Positions 48,571 to 60,117 of a DNA stretch of 64,000 nucleotides are shown here, piece by piece. Within the stretch, counting starts at the first letter, position 1; every line of letters starts with the position of its first letter. Location of the stretch: assembly GCA_963969395.1 (NCBI GenBank), contig OZ017797.1, forward strand, positions 27,404,001 to 27,468,000. Direction: 5' to 3'. Source of the stretch: Pseudoscleropodium purum (taxonomy: Eukaryota; Streptophyta; Bryopsida; Hypnales; Brachytheciaceae). The position numbers were made by a program, and so were the translations under genes. The notes under the pieces were generated by a model. The model was given only the letters and a program-made list of their open reading frames with translations. It was not told the DNA's origin and did not search any database.

Positions 48571-49399
48571 CTATTTGGATTCTAATCCGAATTCAATATC
48601 ACTCGATTTCTGATTATGTCTCTCAATACACTAGTTTTCAATTCCTCTGTTTTACCATCAAAGGGTCTGCTCTTGATCTTTCGAGGGGTAGGGACTTCAC
48701 CACTCTTTCTCTAATTCACTACACAAATAAAAAAATAAACAAACAAACACCCAATTATTCAAGGTGTTGTACCACAGAAGGTAGATCCGGATCCTCACAA
48801 CATTCCGGATGGCCGATCTAGAATATAGGTCACTTAGAACTGCATTCACTCCTCTTTACTACAATGATAGATCTCAGGCACTCGAAACTAACAAGGGGGT
48901 AATCTTTCTAGATATAAGATAGATCCCAAAGTTGGCAGACCTTCCGGTGAGTGGAAGTTTCCTTTGACGATTGCTAATCTCCACACATAATTGTTTCGAA
49001 TTTCGAATTTGCACTCACACCACTCTTTACTAGAAATTGGATTACCATTCTGGTAGTTCAAAGGCACCATGCGCAACTCCTTCATCTCGTATCTAACAGC
49101 ATTACAATAGCACTCTCTTAATCCGATCCAGTTATCCGAAATCCGGATTCCTCTTCACTCGTCCTTCTCACATCTCAACACTCCAAGTAACAAATCAACA
49201 TAATCCGAATACACGGTTGAAGCCATAATATTCACCAAGTGACTCAAATTAAAGAAAAGAAATGGAATACAACAAAATAATTTCTAGAATGGAATGAGAG
49301 GGCAACAAACTTGCTCGCCTATAAAAACCAAAACTAAAACCAAAGTCAACGCCTAAAAAGCCAAAAAGGCATCCTAAAAATCAAGGCAACCAACTAGTG

Positions 49400-51460
49400 A
49401 ACAATCTAGGATATTCGGACCATTCATAGTCCAATTGTTTCTACAAATTCGAAACTCTAAAACACTCTGGAACCCGGATCCACGCTTAGAAATCCCATTC
49501 CGGAATGAAAATCCTACTTACTACCTGCGCTCTATCTACCTTGCCGTACCTTCTTTAAGCTACTCTCGCTTTAACTGCTCGGAGTTTTCACCGATGCCTT
49601 TACTGGTGTACTCTTTGCTGATTACTGAGTTTGAGGCTTACATAAAACCTTTGGAGGTGAGTCTTCAGATTTTATTTCTTCTTCAGATCTAGACTTCGAC
49701 ACTTCCTCTTCTGACTCCTCAATCTCTTAAATTTCTGGATCCTTGGCTTGTGGCAACTCACTCAATTCAATCTCAATACGATCCCACTTTGATGTCAACT
49801 ACTGCATATGGAAGAAATCTTGCGGATGAAATCGAGCCAAATTCGTCATTACTCCAATCCGTGTATCAAGATTGCCGCAAATAACTAATCCGGATACCAT
49901 GAACTTTCCGGCCATGATTTTCCTAAGTGATAGAAAAATTGGGACAGAAACTCCTTGCTCTATGAGAACAGACTTTTCACTTGCCCCTTTCTCCGGTTCC
50001 GGTACCACTGATCCTGATGGAGTTTGTACTTAACTACTTAATGGAACCGCCACTAGAATGAGGATAGACTTTAGTCCCTCTGATTGTAGCTAGATCGGAC
50101 CACTAGAAGCCTACTAGATCAAAGTCTATCGAACCGGAATATCTTGGAATATGTTCTTGGGACTTCGGGAAACCCTTCTAAGTTAATAGCCCGTTCTAGA
50201 TCCAAGTATCCGAGAAACTTGTACATGACCTTTAAAACAATCTCCAGCCAGGCTTCGAAGTTGACCAAGATCTTTACCATCTTTAATCCGGTCATATGTT
50301 CTTCCTTCTCCAATCAGGCGGTGTAGAGGTTAGCTTAGATCATTGTATGCTCCGGAACCTCCGTCTCCTTCCGTCTTGACGCGTTCAGCTCCCCCTCCAT
50401 CCACTCGAGTTGAACTTAAGGCTATCATTTTTTTCCTTCAACTTTCAGATCTGTTCCTCCTTTTGTCAAAAGTCTTCTGGATCCGGACATTTCCGGATCG
50501 CTTCCAAAATTTGGTCCGACTCTACCTTGAGTTTGCTTACAATAAGGAGCACGTGATCCTCCAAGTCACCATACATCTATTTGACCTACTACATCCATTG
50601 GATTCCGGCTTCAAAGAACTCCAATTCTTGGGGATATTCCGGATCTAGAATCCGTTCCTCCTGTTCCGATGTTAGCGCCTTTCTCCGTGCAGCTAGATTT
50701 GTGGACTTCCTTCATCTCCGATTCACTACTTCTTCTTCCTCTTCCAGTTGTTGTTCTTCTTCGGATTCCTTTTCCTCCTTTTCCAACTCATCTGTGAGGC
50801 CGTACTTCAAGATTTTGATTCTAGTGTTGTATTGAATCGTCTCCTCTGTACTCAAGACCTCCTTCTGGTAATAGAGGTGGAACAGATACAGGATGATAGG
50901 GCTATGCTTCACTCGGCCTACATGCTTTACTAATTTGCCCACTACTCCTTGAATCACTCTCCCCCAATGGACAATCCGGTCCTTGAAAGCCCTGAAAATG
51001 GTGTTAGCCACCATGACTGTAACCTAGGTAGATTTTTCAAGATACAAGATCAAAATTAGAAAATTCAATACCCGCCTATGCCTCTCATTCTTACAATCAC
51101 TAATGGCAAAATCCTCTATTGAGTGGGCCTAACTTTGGAACTTTCCGACTATGTACTTATCCACTCTTTCGACTAGTCCAAGGCTATTCTTTTTAAATGA
51201 ATAGACACCGCCCAAATGTCTTCCGTCCAAGCTATGGGTCAACCTCTTACTGTCAACTCGTACTGATTTGGAACTCCATAATGAGTTCCTAAATCATCTC
51301 CTCATTCTTCATGCTCCATGGCCTATCTAATAATCCAACACACCCGATACTCACGAGGTCCTCTTCTAACTGCGCTCGGTGAGCCGGATCGGAAGGAATA
51401 ACTGGACAAACCATCCGGGCTACAACTCTAGACTTTTGTGCAGCTGGATCGGCAACCGCC
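49400..51460 (-). pseudogene. Plant transposon PMD/gag-like protein relic
   Basis: The reverse strand from about 51457 reads ADPAAQKSRVVARMVCPVIP and GLLDRPWSMKNEEMI. After a frame change it continues GVPNQYELTVRG, WTEDIWAVYSFKK, VERVDKYIVGKFQS and a long open frame (51014-50712) with VHWGRVIQGVVGKLVKHVGR and an acidic Glu-rich stretch. Further fragments follow at 50313-50119 and 50008-49799. The layout resembles plant-mobile-domain/gag-like proteins common in plant retroelements and other transposons; the assignment is by resemblance only. At least four stops and one frameshift. It could be the upstream part of the same transcription unit as the RING relic, or a separate insertion. Confidence 0.5.
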
Positions 51461-52139
51461 GCTATGGATCACCGACAATTGATAACCTATTCCGGTACTG
51501 ATCTATTCGTTCTCTTCCTATCTCGGTCGCTAACTCACCATTCTTTCTCTCAGCTATACGTTCACAAAGTTCAACAAGTAGAGAAGGAGAGAAAGAGAAG
51601 TGGCGGTGGGTTTAAGTACTCAACGCACGGCCAACAGTTCCCGATGGAGAATGGGTAGAAGACCGTTCCCCTAACAATCTCCTAGTTTCCTAGACGGAAG
51701 TCTAGAATATAGGTTTTAGAAGTCCGGTACTTTTCCAGATTCTTGATCCATATCGGATTTGTTTCCGTAATATTACTAACATTTTTACCAATCCGAAAAC
51801 TAACTATTTCTATTATAGTCGCAGTGTAGCAAAAATCTCTAGGGATTACGAAAAAATAAAATTTGCAAGTCTATTTAACCTAATTTCAGACTAATTTATC
51901 CGGTTTGAATTTTTGTACTCCCACAGCAAGCTTGGCTGGATTTCGTAACATGTGTAGCCGTTTGCATTGGATTGCCCTAGCCTTTGCCATATTTTATATT
52001 GTTGTTTTTTCCTCAATAATCCCGATGTCAACATATTGATGAAGATTGAAAAAAAAAACTATGTGAATGTAGTAGGCTGACCCTACATATGCGCCCTTGC
52101 AACCAGTTCAAAAAGAAGGAGAGGACCAAAGAGGTTGTG

Positions 52140-52460
52140 GGATGACTTGTGATGGACAAGGACAACCGTATATATCCACGGGTGGCGCAAACTCTGGGCT
52201 TTGGTACAAACAATCAAGGCAAGGATATTGTCGAGTCTAAGCAAGGACGTAATACTAGAACGCGGATATTATCCAAGGTGGAACATGGATACATGATCGG
52301 GGCGCAAACATTGTCAAGTCTAAGTAGGGACGTAGTCCACGTTGGGTAGGGGAAAGGGCGGGGACGTTGTAGTGTATGGGTGCGAACACATAGGCTAGTC
52401 GGAGACTTGAAATCTAGGGCGATAGTGTCATCGACCTGAGTAGAGACTATATATTTCTAT
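52140..52460 (+). repeat. Minisatellite array 5, upstream of kinase-like relic
   Basis: Units GGGCGCAAAC, AAGGACGTA, AGGGACGTAG, GGGCGGGGACG and GGGTGCGAAC. Inverted relative to array 6 on the other side of the kinase-like relic. Confidence 0.65.
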
Positions 52461-52633
52461 GTTCCCAACACTTGTCATTTGCCAAGTCCGCCTTCACTCG
52501 CCTCATATGCTAGCTTACTCAGTAGTCTATGCTTTTTGAGTTGGGTGGAAGTTAGGGCTTGGCTTTAACAATATACCTTTTTTTTTTTTCCAACAAACAC
52601 TATATGGGTTAGAATTACATACACGGAGTTCAC

Positions 52634-54222
52634 TTGAAAATGGCTACGGAAGGGAGTGGTTTGTCTAGGAAGCGTTCCATATTTGTGGACTTGAATAGGC
52701 CGGTTAAAGAAGAACCTCCACCAATGGACATGTCTCCAGCCATTGGTTCATCAGATCCTTTGTCATCAAGCCAAAAGAAGCAAAAGAAGCCTCCAAACCC
52801 CAATTGGCCTCCTAATCCATACACTAAAGAATGTAGGGCAATAAGAATGGAGTTCTTTAAGCGATAAAGTCTTTCAATGTTGCAAAGGAAGTACCTGAAC
52901 AATGAAGAAGAAGGTTACTACAAGCTTATACAAGATTTACGGCTGGAGCTTGAGTTGAAGTTGGAAGCATCTAAGACTTTCAACAATTACTCAAACTATT
53001 GGTTACACTCAGAGTTTTTTGATAAAATGGTTATTGCATTGACCACTAATGCAGCGCCAAACTATTTGTACTATGTGAAGAAAAAAGAGGGTGCTACTAA
53101 CTTGGACGCTAGAGATAAAGAGGCAATTTCAAAACTAAAAATGGTTCAGAATTGGTCTCAAAAGTTTTCTAGCAACTGCAATAAAGCAAAATCACCATAG
53201 AAGGATATAATGGAGAAACGTGTATTGGACCAATGTGTGAGTGGATTTGTAGATTGGCTTCCACCTCCAATAAAAGTGTTACCAATGCTAGGACAAAAGG
53301 AGGAAGGTGAGTATTGTAACGTGATGAAGGTGCGGTTGACAAAATTGACAAGCATCTCCAATTAGATGGATTTTGCGAGGAAGGGATTGAAGACCCAAAA
53401 TGAAAAGGAGAATCATCAAGATATTGTGCTTGAGACTGCAAGGTATTCAGTATGGCACCCAGGCATCATAAGACTCTCATACTTGCACCCAGGCACAATT
53501 GAAGGCTTTACGCTTTGGTGGAATGGAGGATCTTTAATTTCTTTTTTGAAAAAATACAACTCCAAAATTTGGGATTCAATGGACGTGAATGATATTGTAA
53601 AGTTGACTGGTACCGAGTTTACAACCAAAGAGCTTGGGTGGATTGCCACGTATCATAGAAATTGAGTGCATTTGACATTATCATTGCTTATTATAATGGA
53701 AAAATGCCATGACACAAATTACATTCACAACGACATTTCTACATCCAATGTTTTGCTCCATTTTGATCCTTCGAAAGAAAATGCAGTATACATCAGGCTT
53801 TGTGATTGGGGGCTTTCAAACCAAGTGAAGGAAAAAGAGCCATCAAAGTATGATTATAAGACATATAGTAATATACAGAAGGTGAAAGAGGCTCAAAAGT
53901 TTGTTGCCTTAGAATTGTTTTTTCTTTATGACGAGGAAGCCCCTATGAACTCATTCCATGTTGCGCAAAAAAGCACCTTTATTCCAAGGCTACTAACGCA
54001 TATATAGCAGCATGGATGGCGTTGAGGATTTGGAATAAAGAATGGGATACATTTTATTTTTCTAAAGATAAAAAAGAGTAATATCTTAACCTAATGTTGA
54101 AATTGAAAAGACTCATGAGAGAAGATCCCCTCCAAAGGCCGTTTGTCTCGGAGGTTATTGATATATTGAAGCAGAATCTATATTGTTGGACTATGCCTAA
54201 GTGTTGCTTTTGTAAATGATTT
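52634..54222 (+). pseudogene. Kinase-like protein with HND/DWG motifs, decayed
   Basis: One reading frame from 52634 (MATEGSGLSRKRSIFVDLN) to about 53980, broken only by in-frame stops (near 52865, 53198, 53360, 53663 and 54005). Then one frame change leads to the end at 54222 with REDPLQRPFVSEVIDIL. The N-terminal third is basic/proline-rich then helical. The kinase C-lobe is recognisable: IHNDISTSNVLL (catalytic loop; HND at 53726-53734), then LCDWGL in place of DFG (53804-53812), KFVALELFF in place of APE, and the subdomain XI-like RP motif. HRD-to-HND and DFG-to-DWG suggest an atypical kinase or pseudokinase even before decay. Flanked by inverted arrays 5 and 6. Every stop can be derived from CAA, CAG or CGA by one C-to-T change. 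Confidence 0.72.
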
Positions 54223-54631
54223 TTTTTTTTTAATTTTTGAAAATTTAGTATGTAATAGCTATTTAGAAGATGATGAATTTTCTCCTATCATCCTCTAAGA
54301 GGATCATATATACTTGGCATTTGCCAAACACCTTATCATATATAATACTATAAATATATTCAAAACCCTATTTTATGCAATGACTATTTTGATTTATTTT
54401 GACATCATTTAAAGTACAATGTATTCATGTCAAATTCCAAATCCTTGAATGATATGATAATATTCACACCAAACATGTATTGCGAGTATGAGATAAGAAA
54501 TGAGTAATATATGTTCATTGTATTGAATTTTCTAGAAGTTAAAGTTGTAAAGTTCAAATTGAAAAGCGCTTGGTAGTACTTAAGGGAAAAAATCATCTAT
54601 ATAGTGTCCACTTCCCAACCGACTTCTGTTG
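54223..54631. other. AT-rich 3' flank of the kinase-like relic
   Basis: No supported feature. Confidence 0.4.
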
Positions 54632-54925
54632 GCGCCCTAATTCCACTTGCGCCCACATCCTAGTTTGTATCCATGCCTTGACAACATTTGTGTCCATGGC
54701 CTACTCTGAGTCCATGCCTTGCATCGTTTGCATCCGCACTCTAATCTACGTTTGCGCCCTACCACCTTTTTGCATCTCTGCCTAGTTTGAGTCCACATCC
54801 TACCACCGCTTGTGTCCACGCCCTAATCTGTGTGCACACCCTAGTTTGAGTCTGTGCCCTATCACTACTTGTGTCCGCGCCCTAATCTGCGTCCACGCCC
54901 CAACCCTGCATCCGCGCCTTGACTC
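54632..54925 (-). repeat. Minisatellite array 6, 59-bp higher-order units
   Basis: On the reverse strand units read GGGCGYGGACNCA followed by a few variable bases. On the forward strand a 59-bp higher-order unit starting CTAGTTTGAGTCC repeats (for example 54780-54838, 54839-54897), each made of three sub-units of about 20 bp. It lies 160 bp inside the right end of the giant element, inverted relative to array 1. Confidence 0.8.
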
Positions 54926-55086
54926 TGACTTGGCAGCTAGGTGTGGTTAAAGTAAGTCCATGTCACCTTTTTTACCTTCATAGATAATCAACTACCTATC
55001 AACTACATTGGATAGGCGGCACCTCTACCAAATGGACAAATCAAACGGACGGATGGACAGTCCATCTGTCCACTATGACAACTGTG

Positions 55087-55257
55087 CTTCAAATCACTTT
55101 CACAATTTTAACAAGCTAATGATCAAACATTATAATCTTTCAATCCATAAGTGATATTGTTTATTTTTTTTTCCCATGGGATCTCCAACATCTCTAGTTT
55201 GAATGAATATGGTTACAATAAATAAAAAATTGATAAAACTTATTAAAATGTTGGCTT
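55087..55257 (+). mobile_element. TTAA-bounded element T3 copy b, right part
   Basis: Starts with the second CTTCAAAT duplicate and matches the T3 element at 58746-58915 through AAAATGTTGGC; truncated after that. It completes the half at 34129-34573. Confidence 0.82.
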
Positions 55258-56560
55258 TTGTTTGATTTAGAGAAAATTTTAAGAAGTTCAATCATTAAAA
55301 GAAAATGAGGGATTTTGCAACTACAATGTCCAACTCATTTTGTAGTTGCATAGGACTTTTGCAAGTAGGTGACAATGTAGAACCCATAGTTACATTAAAC
55401 AAGTTGCATTAGTTGCAAACTAGTTGTAGGTTTTTTTGTCATTCAATACCATGCAATTATGCAAAGAACTTCATCCTCATGTGCAACTTGTTTACAACTT
55501 GTAGATTTGTAGATTTTAAAATATTAATCTAAATGGTTTATAGATTTCAAAATTTCATATCTACTTTATTTTAGATTTTAGAATTTCAACACTACCTTTT
55601 TCTAGATTTTAGAATTTTAGATCTACCTTTTTTAAATTTCAGAATCTCAAATCTATCTTCTTCCTAGATTTAAAATTTTCAATTTCATAGATTTAAAATT
55701 CTCTTTAATTTTAATTCCTTTTTTGTTTCTACCAAATTGTAGATATCTTAAAATTCTGTCAAAAAAATTCATTGGATATGACTATAACAACTTATGAGTC
55801 TTATATGCTCAATCTAATGGTACTTTTTACAATTAATATGGGACAATTGATATAAGACAAATGAGAATGAACTTTGAAAGAATGAAAGCAACTAGGAAAT
55901 AACTAATATACAACTAAGAAACAACTCGTGGACAACTAGTATACAACTTAGAAACATCTAATCATTTTATAGTTGCATGAGAGTTGCATAGGACACTAGT
56001 TGTTTCCTAGTCATTTTTTGCAACCATAGAATGACTACTTTGCAATTAAACAATGTATGAATGTTGTAAAACAACAACATAAAACAATTACATTAGATTT
56101 GGTGCTAATAAAGAATAAACTAATTGCATGATAGTTCCAGAGGACATTAATTGCATAGTAGTCAATTGTGCCAGGCATGTTTTTCTTCTAGTGAATGAAC
56201 AACTTGCTCACAGAAAATTTTGGGGTTAATGTTATTTAGTAAATTTTCTTTGAAAGGCAAGAAGAAACCAAGTTGAACCCAAATTGTTTAATATTTATTG
56301 CACTTTAGTTAGTTTGAAGAAAATATCATGAATTATCAAAGTCAAAACACCTGATTTCAACACAAAAAATGATGATCATTTTCAACACTTTGTTAACATT
56401 CTTTCTGACACCTTCTCATACATTCAATCATCCTTTTAAACAATGTTTTTGATGATCTTATCTTGACACTTTGTCAACGCTCTTCTCTAACTTCCTTCCT
56501 TCAGTCATACTCTCCAATCTAACATAACCATTGTTAATCAAATTTCAAAATACTAAGTAT
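55258..56560. other. AT-rich intergenic
   Basis: Apart from the 31-bp tandem repeats, it has many ACAACTAG/AGTTGCATAGGAC words (55330-56160), perhaps an old repeat. No gene. Confidence 0.4.
55510..55700 (+). repeat. 31-bp tandem repeat, about 6 units
   Basis: Units start at 55510, 55541, 55572, 55603, 55634 and 55665. Core TAGATTTTAGAATTT followed by ATCTACCTTTTT. Confidence 0.9.
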
Positions 56561-58210
56561 CATAGACTGAGGCTACCCTGTAATAGGGATATGTAGCCGT
56601 TCCTCCTGTGACCCCGAGGACTTTGTCATCATAGGATCAAGAATGAACAGTCTGGAAATGTACGCTGATACTTAAAGAATCTTTTATTTTGCTCTTTTCT
56701 GTGATCATGCCTTCAAACCACATCCCTGATTTCCGAGGGAATAGGATCCCCAAGTCAGATCTCTTTTGCACTTTGCGAGGAACAAAGGATGAATAGTACC
56801 GGTGGTATATGCCCCACCTTTGAAGGCATGAACAGTGAGATCCACTCACAAATTGAGGAGGCAAAGTACAGTACAGAGCCCAGCTAGAAGGGATCGACTT
56901 CTGACCGACCTCAACTGGCGTGTCGATCTCGATCAACTGGCGTGTGGTCCCTGAGGCCAAGGCAGGCTGCCGATGCAATGAATTCACAGACTCGAACTGA
57001 ATGGCGCAAATGTCTCCGAAAACCCAGCGCGCAGTTCCGCAACTGAACCGATCGATCTTTCACACCCCAGGGAGCGAAATGCAATGAACTTTGCGTCCAA
57101 ATCGCAACCTTCGTTTCGATAGCGTGGTTTTGAAACGCACGAAACGATTCAAAAATGTGCCCAATGATTCGAATTGTTTTGAAGCTGACAAATTTCCTCT
57201 CCAAACTCGCGAAATGAACTTTCAAACCAGATTCTTTATGAAAGTTAGATACTCTTTCGACCGACCAACTGAGTGGCCGTTGAAAGTGCATTCAATGAGT
57301 TCGACGCTACTGTGATACCGGCCTCTCAAACATGTTTGCTAGCTGCGTTTTGAAACATTCTCAAATCTCTTTCCAAAACAGAATAGAATAATTGCATGAG
57401 TGCGTGTGTTGTTGCTTGTGTATTCCTCTGGCTACTTTCCGGCTCTCATATGATTCACTCCGGTGCGCCACGTACGATCGATTCACTCCGATTAGCTAGA
57501 ATCTGCTTCACAATCGCTCATCCGATCGCCTATCTTCCAATTCCTTCTTCTCATAATTCTTGGGCTACAATTGCATTGGTATGAATTGATCAAAATCTGT
57601 GGAGTTGTCGATGTTCAGAACTTTGGTCTGAGACTCGGAAAGGTTCATTGATCCGGGCACAATCGACACATTAGCTTGGCGGCACAATTAAGACCTCGAA
57701 TTTCCTTGAGATCAATTTTATCGTGCCAAAGAATTTCAGCGTTATGGTTTGCAATGCGGATTCCCCTGTTGCAACTACGCACACAACATCGATGATCCTC
57801 GATCGAAACGCTCAGCGTCGGACCCCGATTAAACGCAGCACGACGACGACGACGCAGACTCGATTAATTCCCATTCATTGCGAAATTGGTATCGATTCAA
57901 TCGGGTGTCCCTGCAGATCGCAGAACTTGGATATTCACAGCTCTCGAGGTAAAAAAAGCGATCGGAAGATGGTCGCCACTTCGAACTTCATTGATCCGTT
58001 TGCTAAGGTCGGTGACGGCGAGGAATTTGATAGCAAGACGATTTCAGTAGTGAGCTAAGTTTGAGTCTCAACGTGCTACAGTGTGAACGAGACCCTGAAG
58101 TACTTGAAGGTTAGTGGAGAGGTTGGTTCGCGCGAAGCTGGTCCCGAGTCCCGACGAATAACATAGGCTCTCTATTTCTGGATGATTAGCTGATTTTCTT
58201 ACAATCGCCC
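56561..58210. other. CpG-rich island, possible gene 5' end
   Basis: Clearly higher in G+C and CpG than all flanks (for example 57000-57140, 57470-57540, 57750-57870). Unrecognised open frames on both strands include 56911-57291 and 56637-56987 (reverse) and 57723-58058 (forward, 111 codons). Candidate functions are a bidirectional promoter, a first exon whose downstream exons were lost, or a non-coding RNA. The sharp change back to repeats at about 58240 suggests truncation. Confidence 0.35.
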
Positions 58211-58327
58211 CATCCACTCGGTGGATGATATTTTGTGCACTTTATTAAATTATTAGTAAGTTAACCTTGGCATGTGGGGCTGGTCACCTCGGAAATCAAC
58301 CTTTTGGGTACCATGTAAATCATTTGT

Positions 58328-59020
58328 TTAACCCTTAAATGCCCAAGGCACCAAAATCTGGTGTTTGCAAAACTTTGAACCTAAATAAAACTTAATCAAA
58401 TAGCTATTTTCAATATATTGTATTTTTGGAAAGTTCTTCTTGAAGTTTAGTTTTAGCATCAAAAATCTAATCTTGAAAATAAATAGTAGTGATTTTTGTA
58501 TTCAAGATTTTGTACAAGGGTGTTCATTACAATCTTGACTTCTTGTAGTAATTAGAGCTCTTGGAAACGAGCCTCAAATATACTAGATCTTAGAGAAAAA
58601 ATCACATTCAAAATTCATTTAAGAAAATTATAGAGTAGATTTTAAGAAGTCATAAATTGTTTGGGGTTATACATGTTAGGCCCTTTAACCTCATATATTT
58701 TTTATCAACAACTTTTTAGATTTGACTTGTGAAAAGAAGATTGAAAGACTTCACATCACTTTTGCAATTTTAACACTCTTATGGTCAAATATTATAATCT
58801 TTCACTACATGAGTGATATTGTTGTGTTTTCTTTTCCTATAAAAGCTCTAACATATCTAGTTTGAATTTGTACTTTTACAATACAAAAAAATTGATACAA
58901 CTTATCAAAATGTTGGCATCCAATGAGCACTTTTTTTTTAAAAAGTATATGATGTTATATAATGCTATAAGGGATGATTTCTACAAGTACCACACTACAA
59001 ATTAGGCATTCAAGGGTTAA
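58328..59020. mobile_element. TTAA-bounded TIR element, T3 copy a (complete)
   Basis: Limits are TTAACCCTTAAATGCC and GGCATTCAAGGGTTAA, a 16-bp inverted end with one mismatch; 693 bp, non-coding. It has no insertion at CTTCACAT (about 58746), so it serves as the related empty site for the 20.5-kb element. Confidence 0.87.
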
Positions 59021-60117
59021 AAAATAAACTCAAGAGAATTCCTTGGAAGTCAAACTATTGTGCAAGACTTTCTTTTTTCACACAAAATTCCAAAGATGTA
59101 CATTTACACTTACATTGAAGGATTTTGCTTTGTCATCCATTGGACACTTTTAGACCACTATGTCGTTAAAGTTAACATGTACAAACATTGAGGCACAAAA
59201 GTGAATGGTGGATGACTTTCCAAATCACTAGAGAAATGAAGAATGTTGCTATTGGACTAAATATCACATCATTTTTGGCATAGTACCTTGATGATAAGTC
59301 TCGTTTTTTTATGGTTACCTTATAATGGCAACTACTAACATAGACATATGTATTTATTTCCATCCCTTCAAAAAATCCTCTCTCATGCACTAGTGGTGCA
59401 CATTTTCTCTAGAATGTAGTCCATTAGTAGATGAAGACGGAATTGGATGTAGGGGCAAGATATATGTATCTACATTATACTATATATGTGGATAAATCTA
59501 TCTTTTACCACATGATAAATCTACCTCAGACTAAATAGGCTCATTGGGGGGAACCATACTTGAATACTCTCCTTCTCCAACTTACTAAAATGTGATATGC
59601 ATTCAGATTTTAGAAATCCGCGTAATCAAGTTAATTGAACTTGTTGGAATTTCCTATTCAATTAAATCCTTGATTATATATTCTTTGAACTTGTTGAATT
59701 CTAAAATATTCTCACCAAACTATTCTTTTGTTGGCTCATCAAGGTCAATAATTAGTTACACCCAAATTTTTAGAACTCAAGGTGGTCACACAATTAATTG
59801 ACATATATTTTATTGTAATTTTTTGCAATCTCATAGGTACTCATTTACAAGAATTGTAGTATGTAGTTTAGAAAACTTAACTAAGAATTCCTATTATGAC
59901 TTCCCCTGTTAGATTGCTTCACACAATTTTTTGGGATGTTTCACAATAATTTATATAATCAATAAAATGATGAATAAAATTATATTTATGAGTTTCTATC
60001 ACATAATTATCCACATTGGACAAACTATTTCTCCATTATGTATTTTTTTTGTTAGATTGGACAACCTAATTAGAAGGGCAATCTAATGAGCCTATTTAGT
60101 ATAATGGGGTCTAATAG
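59021..60117. other. AT-rich intergenic
   Basis: 59171-59247 is a diverged copy of the repeat at 20389. Nothing else supported. Confidence 0.45.

Larger units (their letters stand above)
34574..55086. mobile_element. Giant (20.5 kb) hAT-like composite element with cargo
   Basis: Ends are CAAGGTTGTCA and, on the reverse strand, CACAGTTGTCA, flanked by the 8-bp repeat CTTCAAAT. The two flanks are contiguous parts of one T3 element when aligned with 58328-59020, which lacks the insertion. Both subterminal regions carry GGACGG/GGACAG-type motifs and minisatellite arrays in inverted orientation. Contents: hAT transposase relic (reverse), unassigned WCHIDK-family ORF (forward), coiled-coil/RING relic and PMD-like relic (reverse), kinase-like relic (forward). 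Typical hAT elements are a few kilobases, so this is either a giant cargo-bearing element or a nest of insertions within one outer element. All large genes have stops, so it is not autonomous now. Confidence 0.75.

Noticed and set aside
57723..58058. 111-codon frame as an eIF1-like start because of a DPFA word
   Set aside because: The similarity is four residues; insufficient.
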